From NCBI GenBank assembly GCA_030760725.1, contig JASWHV010000005.1, forward strand, positions 31,319,241 to 31,383,240: DNA of 64,000 nucleotides, written 5' to 3'. This DNA comes from Neostapfia colusana (Eukaryota; Streptophyta; Magnoliopsida; Poales; Poaceae). How positions within the stretch are numbered: position 1 is the first letter of the stretch; each line of letters opens with the position of its first letter. A program made the position numbers and the translations under genes. This document shows positions 55,419 through 64,000 of this stretch, one piece after another. Under the pieces are notes generated by a model that ran no database searches, was not told where the DNA came from, and saw only the letters and a list, made by a program, of their open reading frames with translations.

Positions 55419-56189
55419 ATGGTTCGTATGATCCGCACCGCCCGCAAGTCCACCGGAGGGAGAGTTCCTGTAGTTGCCCTTGCCCTGAGAGAGAAGAACG
55501 GTCCGGTGACGTACCACTCCTACGGATTGGCAGTAGGAGGTTTGTTGCGCCGTCTTCGGCGTATGCTCCACGCCGTCGGCAATACGGGCAAGCTAATCAT
55601 ACACTACAGCTCCACCCGGACCATCCGTGAGAAGCGGGAAGAATGGAGTTCAAAAATGAGGATTATCCATGAAAATCAGCTGCTCAAGATCCACCGCTCT
55701 CCAGCTTGTCGGGCGACACAGGTCGATGCTGAGAAGGATGTCACCTGGGAGGCCATCACCTGCCAGAGTCACATCAACCGTCGCTACCTGGACAGGACTG
55801 AGTACATGTATGTCCTCCAGCGAGAGAGCGGTACAGCGGAGTACAAGTACCCGCCAGTGCAGCAGGGGACTTCCCATGAGCACATGGACCTGTGCTTGGA
55901 GGATGCTGCTATGCTCAGCACTCGACTGTAGGAGTGTCAGCAGGAGCTTCAGGACGTTCGAGACACCCTGAAGGAGACTGAGGCGTTGCTTCGAGCCAGC
56001 TTGAGGGCGAGAGAAAGAGGAGATGGGAATGAACTGTGTGTCACCGTGAATGACACCTAGACTCATGACTCCCCAGACCGCCGGGCGAGTAGGCATCGCC
56101 GCACTTCTCCACCAGCAACTTCCCCACCCAAAGCGGAGTCAGAGGGCAGCCGCAATAATGAGGAAGACCCCAAGGAGCCAGCTCAGTGA
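55419..56189 (+). pseudogene. leader ORF (ORF0) with histone H3 tail-like N-terminus
   Basis: Additional coding region between PBS and gag, not part of the usual chromovirus gene set. The frame is open from ATG 55419 for 170 codons to TAG 55929-55931, then continues in phase through TAG 56058-56060 to TGA 56187-56189. After Met, residues 2, 6-13 (TARKSTGG), 16, 20 and 21 equal those of histone H3, ungapped and in the same register, so K9 and S10 fall at the H3 positions. The following 140 residues (basic GLLRRLRRML, then a segment with W.AITCQSHINRRYLDRTEYMYVLQRESG) match no family I recognise. The part after the first TAG is Gln/Glu/Leu-rich and looks coiled-coil, then Pro/Ser-rich and polar. 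Function is unknown. The H3 match is seen; mimicry is inference. Confidence 0.7.
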
Positions 56190-56507
56190 TACGAGTCGTG
56201 TAGAGTCCTTTCCCTTAGTTCAGAAGGTTACCGAGTAGTCGAGTCAATGCCTTAGTTAATGGTGTGTTAATGTTTGGTGTGTGACGTGAGTTGTGGAAGC
56301 CATGGGCATTTGTCCACAACCTTGTCTTTAGGTTGTTTTGCTTTGATGTGTGAACCCCTATGAATTAAGAGTGCACTTATTTAAGCATGATACGTGAAAC
56401 CCTCAGAAATTGTTAATATAATAAGGCCTCAAAAGTTTAAGTTTAAACAAGCAACTTGGGAAGTTAATACGTAATGCTTTAAATTAACATTTGGTTGATC
56501 ATGATAG
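56190..56507 (+). other. element G leader between ORF0 and gag
   Basis: About 320 bp, AT-rich, no ORF with recognisable content. Confidence 0.6.
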
Positions 56508-57665
56508 ATGGCCGGAAGAGGAAAGGGTCGTGGTGCCAACCCCGCCAACAACAACGATGAGGCCGGCAACCCTCATCTTTCTGGAGGACAAGACAGGGGT
56601 GGTCGCCGTGAAGGAGCTGATCCTATCCACCAGATGCTTGAAAATCAGAATCAGCTCATCCAGAGCCTAACTCAAGTGGTGGCCAACTTGCACCAAGCTC
56701 CACCCCCACAAGCTGCACCACGCCAACCAAGGTTGAGTGAGTTTTTGGGGACTCAACCTCCAAAGTTTGCTAGTGCTGCTGAACCTCTGGAGGCAGATGA
56801 CTGGTTAAAGACCATAGAAAGCAAGATGAGGATCATACAGTGCCAAGGGTATGAGAGGGTGCTGTTTGCCCCTCACCAATTGCATGGACCTGCTGCTGAT
56901 TTGTGGATCGCTTACGTGGCAGCCCACCATGACCCCGAGAACATTACTTGGGAAGAGTTCAAGCGCAGTTTCCACAATCATTACGTACCAAGGGGTGAAC
57001 TCAAAAACAAGAGGAAGGAGTTCTTGGGACTGCAGCAAGGGAACATGACTGTGAGGGAATACCTCACTAAGTTCACCCAACAATCCCGTTATGCCCCACG
57101 GGACATTGAAACTGATGAGCAGAAACAGGACTGCTTTGTGGAAGGACTTACTGCGGAAATGCAGTGTGCAATGTCCTCCAACGAGTATGAAAGCTTCGAA
57201 AAGATGGTTGACAGAGCATTTGTCGTGGAGAGGAAGCTGAAGGCCTTGGAAAATGAAAACAAGAGGAAGGAGGGATGGTCACACCAAGCCTCGGGTAGCA
57301 ATACACGCCCACGTCTGATGCAGCAACCCACAGGGCAGACGAGCCGTGCTGTGGTACCCTACTCAGCGCCCAGAGGGTACAACCCGAATTTCAGGCCTCC
57401 ATCAGCACCAGCACAGCCGCAGCGTCAGTTTGTACAGCAGCCTCGTCCCACATATCAACCTCGACCAGCAGTGCAAGGACCACAGAATCAGCCCCAAGAC
57501 AACAAAGGCCAGGCACCTAAGGTTGGGGTGCAATGCTTCAACTGTGGTGAAGTGGGGCACTACGCCCACAAGTGCCCAAAGAAGAAGCCCATGCAGCCAC
57601 AACAGCAGAATGTGATGCGAGGACGGGTGAACCGTGACCATGGAGGAAGCGCAAGAGGCACCTGA
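56508..57665 (+). CDS. gag: element G Gag, 385 aa
   Basis: Starts MAGRGKGRGA. A helix around HQMLENQNQLIQSL is followed by a Pro-rich linker (about 64-74) and the gag core (about 75-250; FAPHQLHGPAADLW, YLTKFTQQSRYAPRD). Then come a basic, Gln/Pro-rich linker and a CCHC knuckle at C343, C346, H351, C356. The last about 15 residues are read out of the ancestral phase: pol begins at 57634 in another frame, with the shift just before the EEAQ-APDVVIGKF segment. The capsid part is otherwise open. Confidence 0.88.
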   Translation: MAGRGKGRGANPANNNDEAGNPHLSGGQDRGGRREGADPIHQMLENQNQLIQSLTQVVANLHQAPPPQAAPRQPRLSEFLGTQPPKFASAAEPLEADDWLKTIESKMRIIQCQGYERVLFAPHQLHGPAADLWIAYVAAHHDPENITWEEFKRSFHNHYVPRGELKNKRKEFLGLQQGNMTVREYLTKFTQQSRYAPRDIETDEQKQDCFVEGLTAEMQCAMSSNEYESFEKMVDRAFVVERKLKALENENKRKEGWSHQASGSNTRPRLMQQPTGQTSRAVVPYSAPRGYNPNFRPPSAPAQPQRQFVQQPRPTYQPRPAVQGPQNQPQDNKGQAPKVGVQCFNCGEVGHYAHKCPKKKPMQPQQQNVMRGRVNRDHGGSARGT

Positions 57666-60600
57666 CGTGGTGATTGGTAAGTTTCCTGCCAATTTACACA
57701 CTGCAACCCTATTGTTCGATTCTGGTGCTACTCACTCATTCATTGCTCAAGGGTTTGTTAAGAAGCATGATCTAGCAACAACACAAATGAACCATATGCT
57801 AGCAGTGAACTCTCCAGGGGGAGAAATAAGGACAAGACAAGTGTGTCCCAAGGTGAATCTAGACATTAATGGGGTAGTATTTACTGCTAGCCTCATAGTG
57901 ATAGACTCACAAGGGATAGATATTATTTTGGGTATGGATTGGTTGACCAAACACAAGGGAATCATCCATTGTTCAACAAGAACGGTGGAACTAACTCACC
58001 CTAGTGGCACAAGAGTGAAGTTCATAACTGCACAAGAACCTAGGAGTGACCTTAAACTCAACCACGTTGAGGTGGAAGTGGAGGAGATCAGGATCATCAA
58101 GGAATATCCATATGTTTTTCCAGAGGAGTTACCAGGTATGCCCCCCGATCGTGAAGTGGAATTCACGATTGAGCTAGTGCCTGGAACAACTCCAATATAC
58201 AAGAGACCCTATCGGATGGACTCTAAACAGCTGGAAGAACTCAAGGAACATTTAAGAGAATTGACAGAGAAGGGGTACATTCGTCCTAGTTCCTCACCAT
58301 GGGGAGCTCCAGTGATATTTGTGCCCTAGAAGGACAGGACTCAAAGGTTATGCGTAGACTACCGTGCGTTGAATGAAGTAACCATCAAGAACAAGTACCC
58401 ATTACCCCACATTGAAGATTTGTTTGATCAGTTGAGGGGAGCTTGTTTGTTCTCGAAAATTGATCTCAGGACGGGATACCACCAACTTAAGATAAGGAAA
58501 ACTTATATTCCAAAGATAGCTTTCGTATCTCGGTACGGACTGTATGAATACACCGTCATGCCTTTCAGGCTAACTAATGCCCCGGCATACTTCATGTATC
58601 TCATGAACAAGGTATTCATGGAATATCTGGACAAATTTGTAGTGGTTTTCATTGATGACATCCTCGTCTTTTCCAAAGATGAAGAAGAATATGAGAGGCA
58701 TTTAAGGTTGGTGTTGCAAAAACTGAGGGAACACAACCTATATGCCAAGCTGAGCAAGTGTGAATTTTGGTTGAAGGGAGTTCCCTTCTTAGGACATATA
58801 ATCTCGGAGGGAGGAATCTCCGTAGATCCCGCCAAGATCGAGGATGTACAGAAGTGGAAGACCCCTGAGAATGTCGGGGAAGTTCAAAGCTTCTTAGGAT
58901 TGGCTGGGTATTATCGACGGTTTATCGAGGGTTTCTCCAAGATTTCGAGACCCCTCACCAAATTGTTGGAGAAGGGAATCACATTCACATGGACACCGCA
59001 GTGCGAGACGAGTTTTCAAGAGCTGAAGAAAAGATTGACAACAGCCCCAGTGCTAGTTATGCCAGATATGCAGAAGAACTTTTCGGTGTACTGCGATGCC
59101 TCTGGAAACGGGTTGGCATGTGTTCTCATGCAAGAGGGGCATGTCGTGGCGTATGCATCCCGGCAGCTGCGGAAGCACGAGAAGAACTATCCTACGCATG
59201 ACCTAGAGCTAGCCGCAGTGGTACACGCGTTGAAGATTTGGCGGCATTACTTGATGGGGAAGAGGACGGAGATATATATGGATCATAAGAGCTTAAAGTA
59301 TATTTTCACACAGCCAGATCTCAACCTCAGACAAAGGAGATGGTTAGAGCTAATCAACGACTTTGATGTGGGCATCAACTATCATCCTGGAAAAGCGAAC
59401 TTCGTAGCAGATGCTTTAAGCCGGAAGGTGCAGGTCAATAGGTTAAGCTTAAAGGACATGCCTACAGAACTGAAGGAAGAGGTTGTAAAACTCAATCTAT
59501 GTCTGGTGAATAGTGGTGAGGCCATCGTCATGGAAGTGGACTCCACATTAGAGCAAGACATACGCGATGGTCAAAAGAATGATGAGAAGATACAAGAAAT
59601 CAGAGAACTCATCAAGGATAATAAAACCCCTGGGTTCAGAGAGGATGAACAAGGTACGGTGTGACATGGGAAAAGAATCTGTGTGCCTGAGGTGAAGGAG
59701 ATCCGTGAATTGATTTCGATGGAAGCTCATGATTCCAACTATTCCATTCACCCTGGGAGTACGAAGATGTATCATGACCTCAAGAGCAGGTATTGGTGGT
59801 ATGGCATGAAGCAAGATGTCGCGGAACATGTTGCCCTATGTGACACATGTCAGTTGGTGAAAGCAGAACATCAACGACCCGCGGGATTATTGCAACCACT
59901 CAAAGTGCCTGAATGGAAATGGGAAGAAATAGGTATGGACTTCATAGTGGGACTACCCAGGACCCAATCAGGATATGATTCGATATGGGTCATCATCGAC
60001 AGGCTAACCAAGGTAGCTCATTTCGTCCCCGTGAAAGAAAGCTACAGCGGATCCAAATTGGCAGAATTGTACGTGTCAAGGATCGTGTGTTTCCATGGAG
60101 TGCCAAAGAAGATAGTGTCAGATCGAGGGACACAGTACACCTCAAGGTTCTGGTAGAAGTTACATGAAACCATGGGAACTCATTTGAATTTTAGTTTTGC
60201 CTATCATCCCCAGACTGACGGATAGACGGAAAGAACCAATCAGATCCTTGAGGATATGCTGAGAGCGTGTGCGCTCAAGAACAATAGGAGTTGGGATAAG
60301 AACTTACCATATGCAGAGTTCTCCTATAACAACAGCTATCAGGCTAGTATGAAGATGTCACCATTTGAGGCTTTGTATGGGAGGAAGTGCAGAACTCCAC
60401 TATTTTGGAACCAAACAGGGGAAAGTAAAGTGTTTGGGCCCGAAGTACTAGAAGAAGCCGAGGCAAAAGTGAGGGAAATTCGCTACAACTTGAGGATAGC
60501 ACAGACCCGACAAAAGAAATATGCCGATGTACGGAGAAGAGAGCTCGTTTCTAACGTGGGGGACTATGTCTATCTCAAGGTGTCCCCTATCCGAGGACTT

Positions 60601-60975
60601 AATCGGTTCAAGGTGAAAGGGAAGTTATCACCTCGATACATCGGACCCTTTCCGATTCTGGAGAGGAAAGGCGAAGTGGCATATCAACTCGAACTACCGG
60701 CTCGCCTATCGGATGTGCACGATGTATTCCATGTGTCACAGCTAAAGAAATGTCTGAGGACGCCTGAAGAGATGTTACCCATGAATGAGGTTGACGTAGG
60801 AGAGGATCTGTCTTATGCCGAGCAACCGGTCAAGGTTTTGGAGACGATGGAACGCCTCACGAGAAATAAAAGAATTCGGATGTGCAAGGTGCAGTGGAAG
60901 CATCACTCAGAAGAGGAAGCCACATGGGAGCGAGAAGACGAGCTTAAGGCACAGTTTCTGGAATTGTTTTCCTAG
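57634..60975 (+). pseudogene. pol: element G Pol: PR-RT-RNase H-IN-chromodomain tail, four stops
   Basis: One reading frame throughout. Protease has FDSGATHSF (D29) and the IILGMDWL flap region. RT has the RPSSSPWGAPVIF segment, then FIDDILVFS. RNase H has YCDASGNGLACVLMQEG, DLELAAVVHALKIWRHY and ADALSRK. Integrase has the HPGSTKMY...CDTC finger, MDFIVGLPRTQ, SDRGTQYTSRF and TERTNQILEDML. The tail carries VLETMERLTRNKRIRMCKVQWKHHSEEEATWE. In-frame stops: TAG 58327, TGA 59662, TAG 60154, TAG 60223. The usual PFGLTNAP of RT reads PFRLTNAP here, another sign of decay. Ends TAG 60973-60975. Confidence 0.93.
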
Positions 60976-61004
60976 AACCACCAATCTCGAGGACGAGATT
61001 TCTT

Positions 61005-61020
61005 TTAAGGGGGGTAGAGC
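61005..61020 (+). other. polypurine tract of element G
   Basis: TTAAGGGGGGTAGAGC directly before the LTR start TGTAATACCCC at 61021. Confidence 0.85.
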
Positions 61021-61153
61021 TGTAATACCCCAAAATCTGTTAAAGAGGGGAATTTAGAAAATTTTGGACGTATTGCATGTGATAAAGCATATCACATGCA
61101 TTACGTCCAAAAAATTTTAAATTCTCCTCTTTAGAAGGTTTTGGGGTGTTACA
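61021..61153. repeat. inverted pair of 64-bp LTR stubs with 5-bp spacer
   Basis: 61021-61084 is the start of G's 3' LTR. 61090-61153 is the start of I's 3' LTR on the other strand. Both end at the same LTR position (GCATGTGATA), separated by AAGCA. Counting by eye, the arms differ at about ten positions. It is the centre of a larger inverted repeat formed by the two pol genes. Confidence 0.9.
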
Positions 61154-61169
61154 GCTCTACCCCCCTTAA
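61154..61169 (-). other. polypurine tract of element I
   Basis: Minus strand TTAAGGGGGGTAGAGC immediately before the LTR stub; identical to G's tract. Confidence 0.85.
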
Positions 61170-61198
61170 AAGAAATCTCGTCCTCGAGATTGGTGGTT

Positions 61199-64000
61199 CT
61201 AGGAAAACAATTCCGGAAACTGTGCCTTATGCTCGTCTTCTCGCTCCCATGTGGCTTTCTCTTCCGAGTGATGCTTCCACTGCACCTTGCACATCCGGAT
61301 TCTTTTATTTCTTGTGAGGTGTTCCATTGTCTCCAAAATCTTGACCGGTTGCTCGGCTTAAGACAGATCCTCTCGTACGTCAACCTCATTCATGGGTAAC
61401 ATCTCTTCAGGCGTCCTTAGACATTTCTTGAGCTGTGACACATGGAATACATCGTGCACATCCGATAGGCGAGCCGGTAGTTCTAGTTGATATGCCACTT
61501 CGCCTTTCCTCTCCAGAATCTGAAAGGGTCCGATGTATCGAGGTGATAACTTCCCTTTCACCTTGAACCGACGAAGTCCTCGGATAGGGGACATCTTGAG
61601 ATAGACATAGTCCCCCACGTTAGAAACGAGCTCTCTTCTCCGTACATCGGCATAGCTCTTTTGTCGGGTCTGTGCTATCCTCAAGTTGTTTCGGATTTCC
61701 CTCACATTCGCCTCGGCTTCTTGTAGTACTTCGGGCCCAAACACTTTACTTTCCCCTGTTTGGTTCCAAAAGAGTGGAGTTCTGCACTTCCTCCCATACA
61801 AAGCCTCAAATGGTGACATCTTCATACTAGCCAGATAGCTGTTGTTGTAGGAGAACTCAGCATACGGTAATTTCTTATCCCAACTCCTATTGTTCTTGAG
61901 CGCACACGCTCTTAGCATATCCTCAAGGATCTGATTGGTTCTTTCCGTCTGCCCGTCAGTCTGGGGGTGATAGGCAGAACTACAGATGAGTTCCCATGGT
62001 TTCATGTAACTTCTGTCAGAACCTTGAGGTGAACTGTGTCCCTCGATCTGACACTATCTTCTTTGGCACTCCATGAAAACACACGATCCTTGACATGTAC
62101 AATTCTGCCAAATTGGATCCGCTGTAGCTTTCTTTCACGGGGATAAAATTAGGTACCTTGGTTAGCCTGTCGATGATGACCCATATCGAATCATATCCTG
62201 ATTGGGTCCTGGGTAGTCCCACTATGAAATCCATACCTATTTCTTCCCATTTCCATTCAGGCACTTTGAGTGGTTGCAATAGTCCCGCGGGTCGTTGATG
62301 TTCTGCTTTCACCAACTGACATGTGTCACATAGGGCTACATGTTCCGCGACATCTCGCTTCATGCCATACCACCAATATCTGCTCTTGAGGTCATGATAC
62401 ATCTTCGTACTTCCAGGATGAATGGAATAGTCGGAATCATGAGACTCCTTCAAAATCAATTCACGGATCTCCTTTACCTCAGGCATACAGATTCTTTTCC
62501 CATGCCACACCGTACCTTGTTCATCCTCTCTTAACCCAGGGGTTTTATTTTCTTTGATGAGTTCTCTAATCTCTTGTATCTTCTCGTTATTCTTCTGACC
62601 GTTGCGTTTGTCTTGCTCTAATGTGGAGTCCACTTCCATGGCGATGGCCTCACCACTATTCACCAGACATAGATTGAGTTTTACATCCTCTTCCTTCAAT
62701 TCGGTAGGCATGTCCTTTAAGCTCAGCCTATTGACCTGCACCTTCCGGCTTAAAGCATCTGCCACGACGTTCGCTTTCCCAGGATGATAGTTGATGCCCA
62801 CATCGAAGTCGTTGATTAGCTCTAACCATCTCCTTTGTCTGAGGTTGAGATCTGGCTGTGTGAAAATATACTTTAAGCTCTTATGATCCGTATATATCTC
62901 TGTCCTCTTCCCCATCAAGTAATGCCGCCAAATCTTCAACGCGTGTACCACTGCAGCTAGCTCTAGGTCATGTGTAGGATAGTTCTTCTCGTGTTTTCGG
63001 AGCTGCCGGGACGCATATGCAACGACATGCCCCTCTTGCATGAGAACACATCCCAACCCGTGTCCAGATGCATCGCAGTACATCGAAAAATTCTTCTGCA
63101 TATCCGGCATAACTAGCACTGGGGCTGTTGTCAATCTTTTCTTCAAATCTTGAAAACTCGTCTCGCACTGCGGTGTCCATGTGAATGTGATTCCCTTCTC
63201 TAACAATTTGGTGAGGGGTCTCGAAATCTTGTAGAAACCCTCAATAAACCGTCAATAATACCCAGCCAATCCTAAGAAGCTTCGAACTTCCCTGACATTC
63301 TCAGGGGTCTTCCACTTCTATACATCCTCGATCTTGGCGGGATCTACGGAGATTCCTCCCTCCGAGATTATATGTCCTAAGAAGGGAACTCTCTTCAGCC
63401 AAAACTCACACTTGCTCAACTTGGCATATAGTTGGTGTTATCTCAGTTTTTGCAATACCAACCTGAAATGTCCCTCATGTTCCTCTTCATCTTTGGAGAA
63501 GACAAGAATGTCATCAATGAAAACCACCACAAATTTGTCCAGATATTCCATGAATACCTTGTTCATGAGATACATGAAGTATGCCGGGGCATTAGTTAGC
63601 CCGAACGGCATGACGGTGTATTCATACAGCCCGTATCGAGATACGAAAGCTGTCTTTGGAATGTCGGTTTGCCTTATGTTAAGTTGGTGGTATCCCAACC
63701 TGAGATCAATTTTTCAGAACACACAAGCTCCCCTCCACTGATCAAATAAGTCTTCAATGCTGGGTAATGGGTACTTGTTCTTGATGGTTACTTCATTCAA
63801 CGCACGGTAGTCTACGCATAACCTTTGGGTCCCGTCCTTCTTGGGCACAAATATCACTGGAGCTCCCCATGGTGAGGAACTAGGACGAATGTGCCCCTTC
63901 TCTGTCAATTCTCTTAAATGTTCCTTGAGTTCTTCCAGCTGTTTGGATTACATCCGATAAGGCCTCTTGTATATTGGAGCTGTTCCAGGCACTAGCTCAA
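61199..64000 (-). pseudogene. pol: element I Pol (partial): RT-RNase H-IN-chromodomain tail, decayed
   Basis: Runs in from the right edge inside the segment before RT. Recognisable: RPSSSPWGAPVIFVPKKDG, PFGLTNAP and FIDDILVFS (RT intact at these motifs), RNase H (YCDASGHGLGCVLMQEG...ADALSRK), the integrase finger and core, and the chromodomain-like tail. Breaks: an in-frame TGA at about 63712, stops near 63437, 63318 and 63256, TGA at 62016-62018, a 5-nt loss relative to G at about 61985 that changes frame, and TAA at about 61358. The longest clean block is 63206-62016. None of the G stops at 58327, 59662 or 60223 is shared. At the codon pair around 60154 G and I carry different stops (TAG versus TGA in the neighbouring codon). 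Confidence 0.9.

Larger units (their letters stand above)
52370..61084 (+). mobile_element. element G: chromovirus with extra leader ORF, 3' LTR truncated
   Basis: 5' LTR 52370-55200, PBS 55205-55217, leader ORF 55419-56189, gag 56508-57665, pol 57634-60975, polypurine tract, then only 64 bp of 3' LTR. LTR ends are TGTAACACCC...GGGTGTGACA. Because the 3' LTR is cut, no target duplication can be checked. Clearly decayed: four stops in pol, two in the leader ORF, and one gag/pol frame change. Confidence 0.9.
61090..64000 (-). mobile_element. element I: inverted relative of G, pol plus LTR stub, continues beyond window
   Basis: Minus strand: pol (64000 to 61199), polypurine tract, 64 bp of LTR. 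It mirrors G's 58165-61084 across the palindrome centre. Same family as G with many point differences. Gag, leader and 5' LTR would lie to the right of the window. Confidence 0.9.

Noticed and set aside
61358..62005. Treating the I pol pieces as separate small genes
   Set aside because: They are consecutive parts of one pol gene separated by stops and a 5-nt loss relative to G.

Overview
The window is plant nuclear DNA made almost entirely of nested LTR retrotransposons. I find no convincing host gene, tRNA, rRNA, CRISPR array or bacterial feature. The elements are Ty3/gypsy chromoviruses, most like the Tekay/Del lineage: Gag with a CCHC knuckle, then PR-RT-RNase H-IN with a C-terminal chromodomain-like tail, PBS sites matching initiator tRNA-Met (TGGTATCAGAGCC), and very long LTRs (about 2.8 to 4.3 kb). 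A large-genome grass is the most likely host, but that is inference from element style; the species cannot be read from the sequence.

Layout. 1-1334 is unassigned (a possible decayed coding scrap, then AT-rich DNA). 1335-8350 is element H (minus strand): complete 3' LTR, gag-protease, most of pol deleted, 5' LTR cut off at 8350. 8351 onward is element E (plus strand), same family as H, arranged LTR fragment - pol - LTR - gag, that is, a tandem sharing one LTR. E's shared LTR is split at 13275 by element A (minus strand, 13276-46964, 5-bp duplication CGAAT on both sides). A's 5' LTR is itself interrupted three times, each with a clean 5-bp duplication: by full-length element B (24421-38885, ACACG), solo LTR C (40322-43991, AAACT) and solo LTR D (45889-46807, CAAGT). 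E resumes at 46970, runs through its PBS and a decayed gag, and is cut at 49764 by element F (minus strand; 3' LTR plus pol tail). F is fused to a reversed LTR scrap J (about 51991-52369), which abuts element G (plus strand, 52370-61084). G's 3' LTR stops after 64 bp and meets, across 5 bp, the equally long LTR stub of element I (minus strand, 61090 to beyond 64000). The result is a long inverted repeat.

Relative age from the nesting: H before E; E before A and F; A before B, C and D. B has nearly identical LTRs and uninterrupted gag and PR-RT-RH-IN frames, so it is the youngest and best preserved. It carries a stop just before the chromodomain and a frame change between gag and pol.

Most notable: G carries an additional leader ORF (55419-56189, with two internal stops) whose first 21 residues after Met match the histone H3 tail in register at 12 positions, including the whole stretch around lysine 9. 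Other points worth checking are conserved LTR hairpins with compensatory changes between families, a tandem array of PBS-like units in the H/E leaders, a G-box (CACGTG) array in the H/E/F U3, and the G/I palindrome.
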